From NCBI GenBank assembly GCA_013151535.1, contig JAADIC010000117.1:1-5018 (forward strand): a stretch of DNA of 5,018 bases. The letters run 5' to 3'. The notes beneath the pieces are model-generated. The model searched no databases. It saw nothing but the letters and a program-made list of their open reading frames with translations, and had not been told where the DNA came from. The position numbers were made by a program, and so were the translations under genes. This DNA is from Alphaproteobacteria bacterium. GTDB lineage: Bacteria > Pseudomonadota > Alphaproteobacteria > Rhodobacterales > Rhodobacteraceae. This document shows, piece after piece, positions 4,634 through 5,018 of the stretch; position 1 is the stretch's first letter, and each line of letters opens with the position of its first letter.

Positions 4634-5018
4634 GACCGCGCCAACCCCAGCACATGCTCGGCCAGATAGCTTAGGATCAGATTGGTCGAGATCGGCGCCA
4701 CCTGATAGAGCCGGGTCTCGCGGAACTTGCGCTCCACGTCATATTCTTCGGCGAAACCAAATCCGCCATGGGTCTGCACGCAGGCTTCTGCCGCCTGCCA
4801 GCTTGCCTCGGCGGCCAGCATTTTGGCGATATTGGCCTCCTCGCCCGGATTTCCACCGGCCTCATAAAGCCGGATCGCCTCGGCCAGCATCAGCTCGGCC
4901 GCGCGCATCCGCGCGTAAGCCTTGGCAATCGGAAACTGCACCCCTTGATTTTGCCCGATCGCGCGCCCGAAAACCTGCCGCTCATTGGCATAATTCGTGG
5001 CCTTTTCGATGAACCACT
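4627..5018 (-). CDS. Acyl-CoA dehydrogenase family protein (C-terminal part, cut by window edge)
   Basis: The open frame runs through the right edge, giving 129 C-terminal residues. Acyl-CoA dehydrogenases are FAD enzymes that oxidise acyl-CoA at the alpha-beta bond. The fragment matches the helical C-terminal domain: the FAD/tetramer motif with NERQVFGRAIGQNQGVQFPIA near its start, then QTHGGFGFAEEYDVERKFRETRLYQ, and the end STNLILSYLAEHVLGLARSY. A GTG at 4941 lies inside the domain and is not the real start. Medium-chain enzymes have Y-E-G-T carrying the catalytic Glu after the I/L-Y-Q motif; this protein has V-A-P-I-S-T, so the base is absent or elsewhere, as in the isovaleryl-CoA dehydrogenase class. 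Substrate cannot be told from this part. It converges on the regulator gene and is probably not part of arginine catabolism. Confidence 0.93.
   Translation of the reverse strand, partial: WFIEKATNYANERQVFGRAIGQNQGVQFPIAKAYARMRAAELMLAEAIRLYEAGGNPGEEANIAKMLAAEASWQAAEACVQTHGGFGFAEEYDVERKFRETRLYQVAPISTNLILSYLAEHVLGLARSY

Noticed and set aside
4627..4941. GTG at 4941 as the start of a 104-residue protein
   Set aside because: The frame stays open to the window edge, and the upstream residues (NERQVFGRAIGQNQG) are conserved acyl-CoA dehydrogenase sequence, so this is an internal Val codon of a longer gene.
4578..5012. Plus-strand 144-codon open frame over the acyl-CoA dehydrogenase gene
   Set aside because: It is Pro/Arg/Ser-rich with no domain, and the minus strand encodes an obvious acyl-CoA dehydrogenase.

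Overview
The window looks like chromosomal or large-replicon DNA of an alphaproteobacterium, most likely of the Rhodobacterales/Roseobacter type. That placement is an inference from moderately high GC coding sequence, the style of the encoded proteins and the gene neighbourhood; there is no rRNA or other marker to prove it. Coding density is very high. I see no mobile element, CRISPR array, tRNA or rRNA.

Layout. Positions 1-4105 hold a block of five co-directional minus-strand genes. Read in the direction of transcription (right to left) they are arginase (start 4075), ornithine cyclodeaminase (2074-3147), then after a 149-bp gap a polar-amino-acid ABC transporter: ATPase (1151-1924, TTG start), periplasmic binding protein (380-1114) and the N-terminal third of a permease (1-325, cut by the window edge). 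A second permease presumably follows outside the window. Diverging from arginase, on the plus strand, is an Lrp/AsnC-family regulator (4193-4633). Converging on that regulator, and overlapping its 3' end by 7 bp, is the C-terminal part of an acyl-CoA dehydrogenase-like gene (4627-5018, cut by the right edge), which is probably unrelated to the rest.

How it works together. Arginase hydrolyses arginine to ornithine and urea. Ornithine cyclodeaminase turns ornithine into proline and ammonium. The ABC system most likely imports the basic amino acid, or a derivative, that feeds them. The Lrp-type protein is placed to sense an amino acid and control the divergent catabolic promoter and its own gene. 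The cassette resembles known alphaproteobacterial arginase/ocd/Lrp-type modules and the ATPase-binding protein-permease order of Agrobacterium opine and basic amino acid uptake operons.

This is mostly a recognisable system, and I do not see a wholly undescribed one. The second-look items are regulatory and residue-level: a perfect 9-bp hairpin between binding-protein and permease genes; 15-bp-period direct repeats just upstream of the ATPase gene; a symmetric candidate operator over a promoter that would give a leaderless regulator mRNA; an orphan perfect Shine-Dalgarno sequence; changed ligand-pocket residues in the binding protein; His in place of a substrate-binding Asn in arginase; and no Glu at the classical catalytic-base position of the acyl-CoA dehydrogenase fragment.
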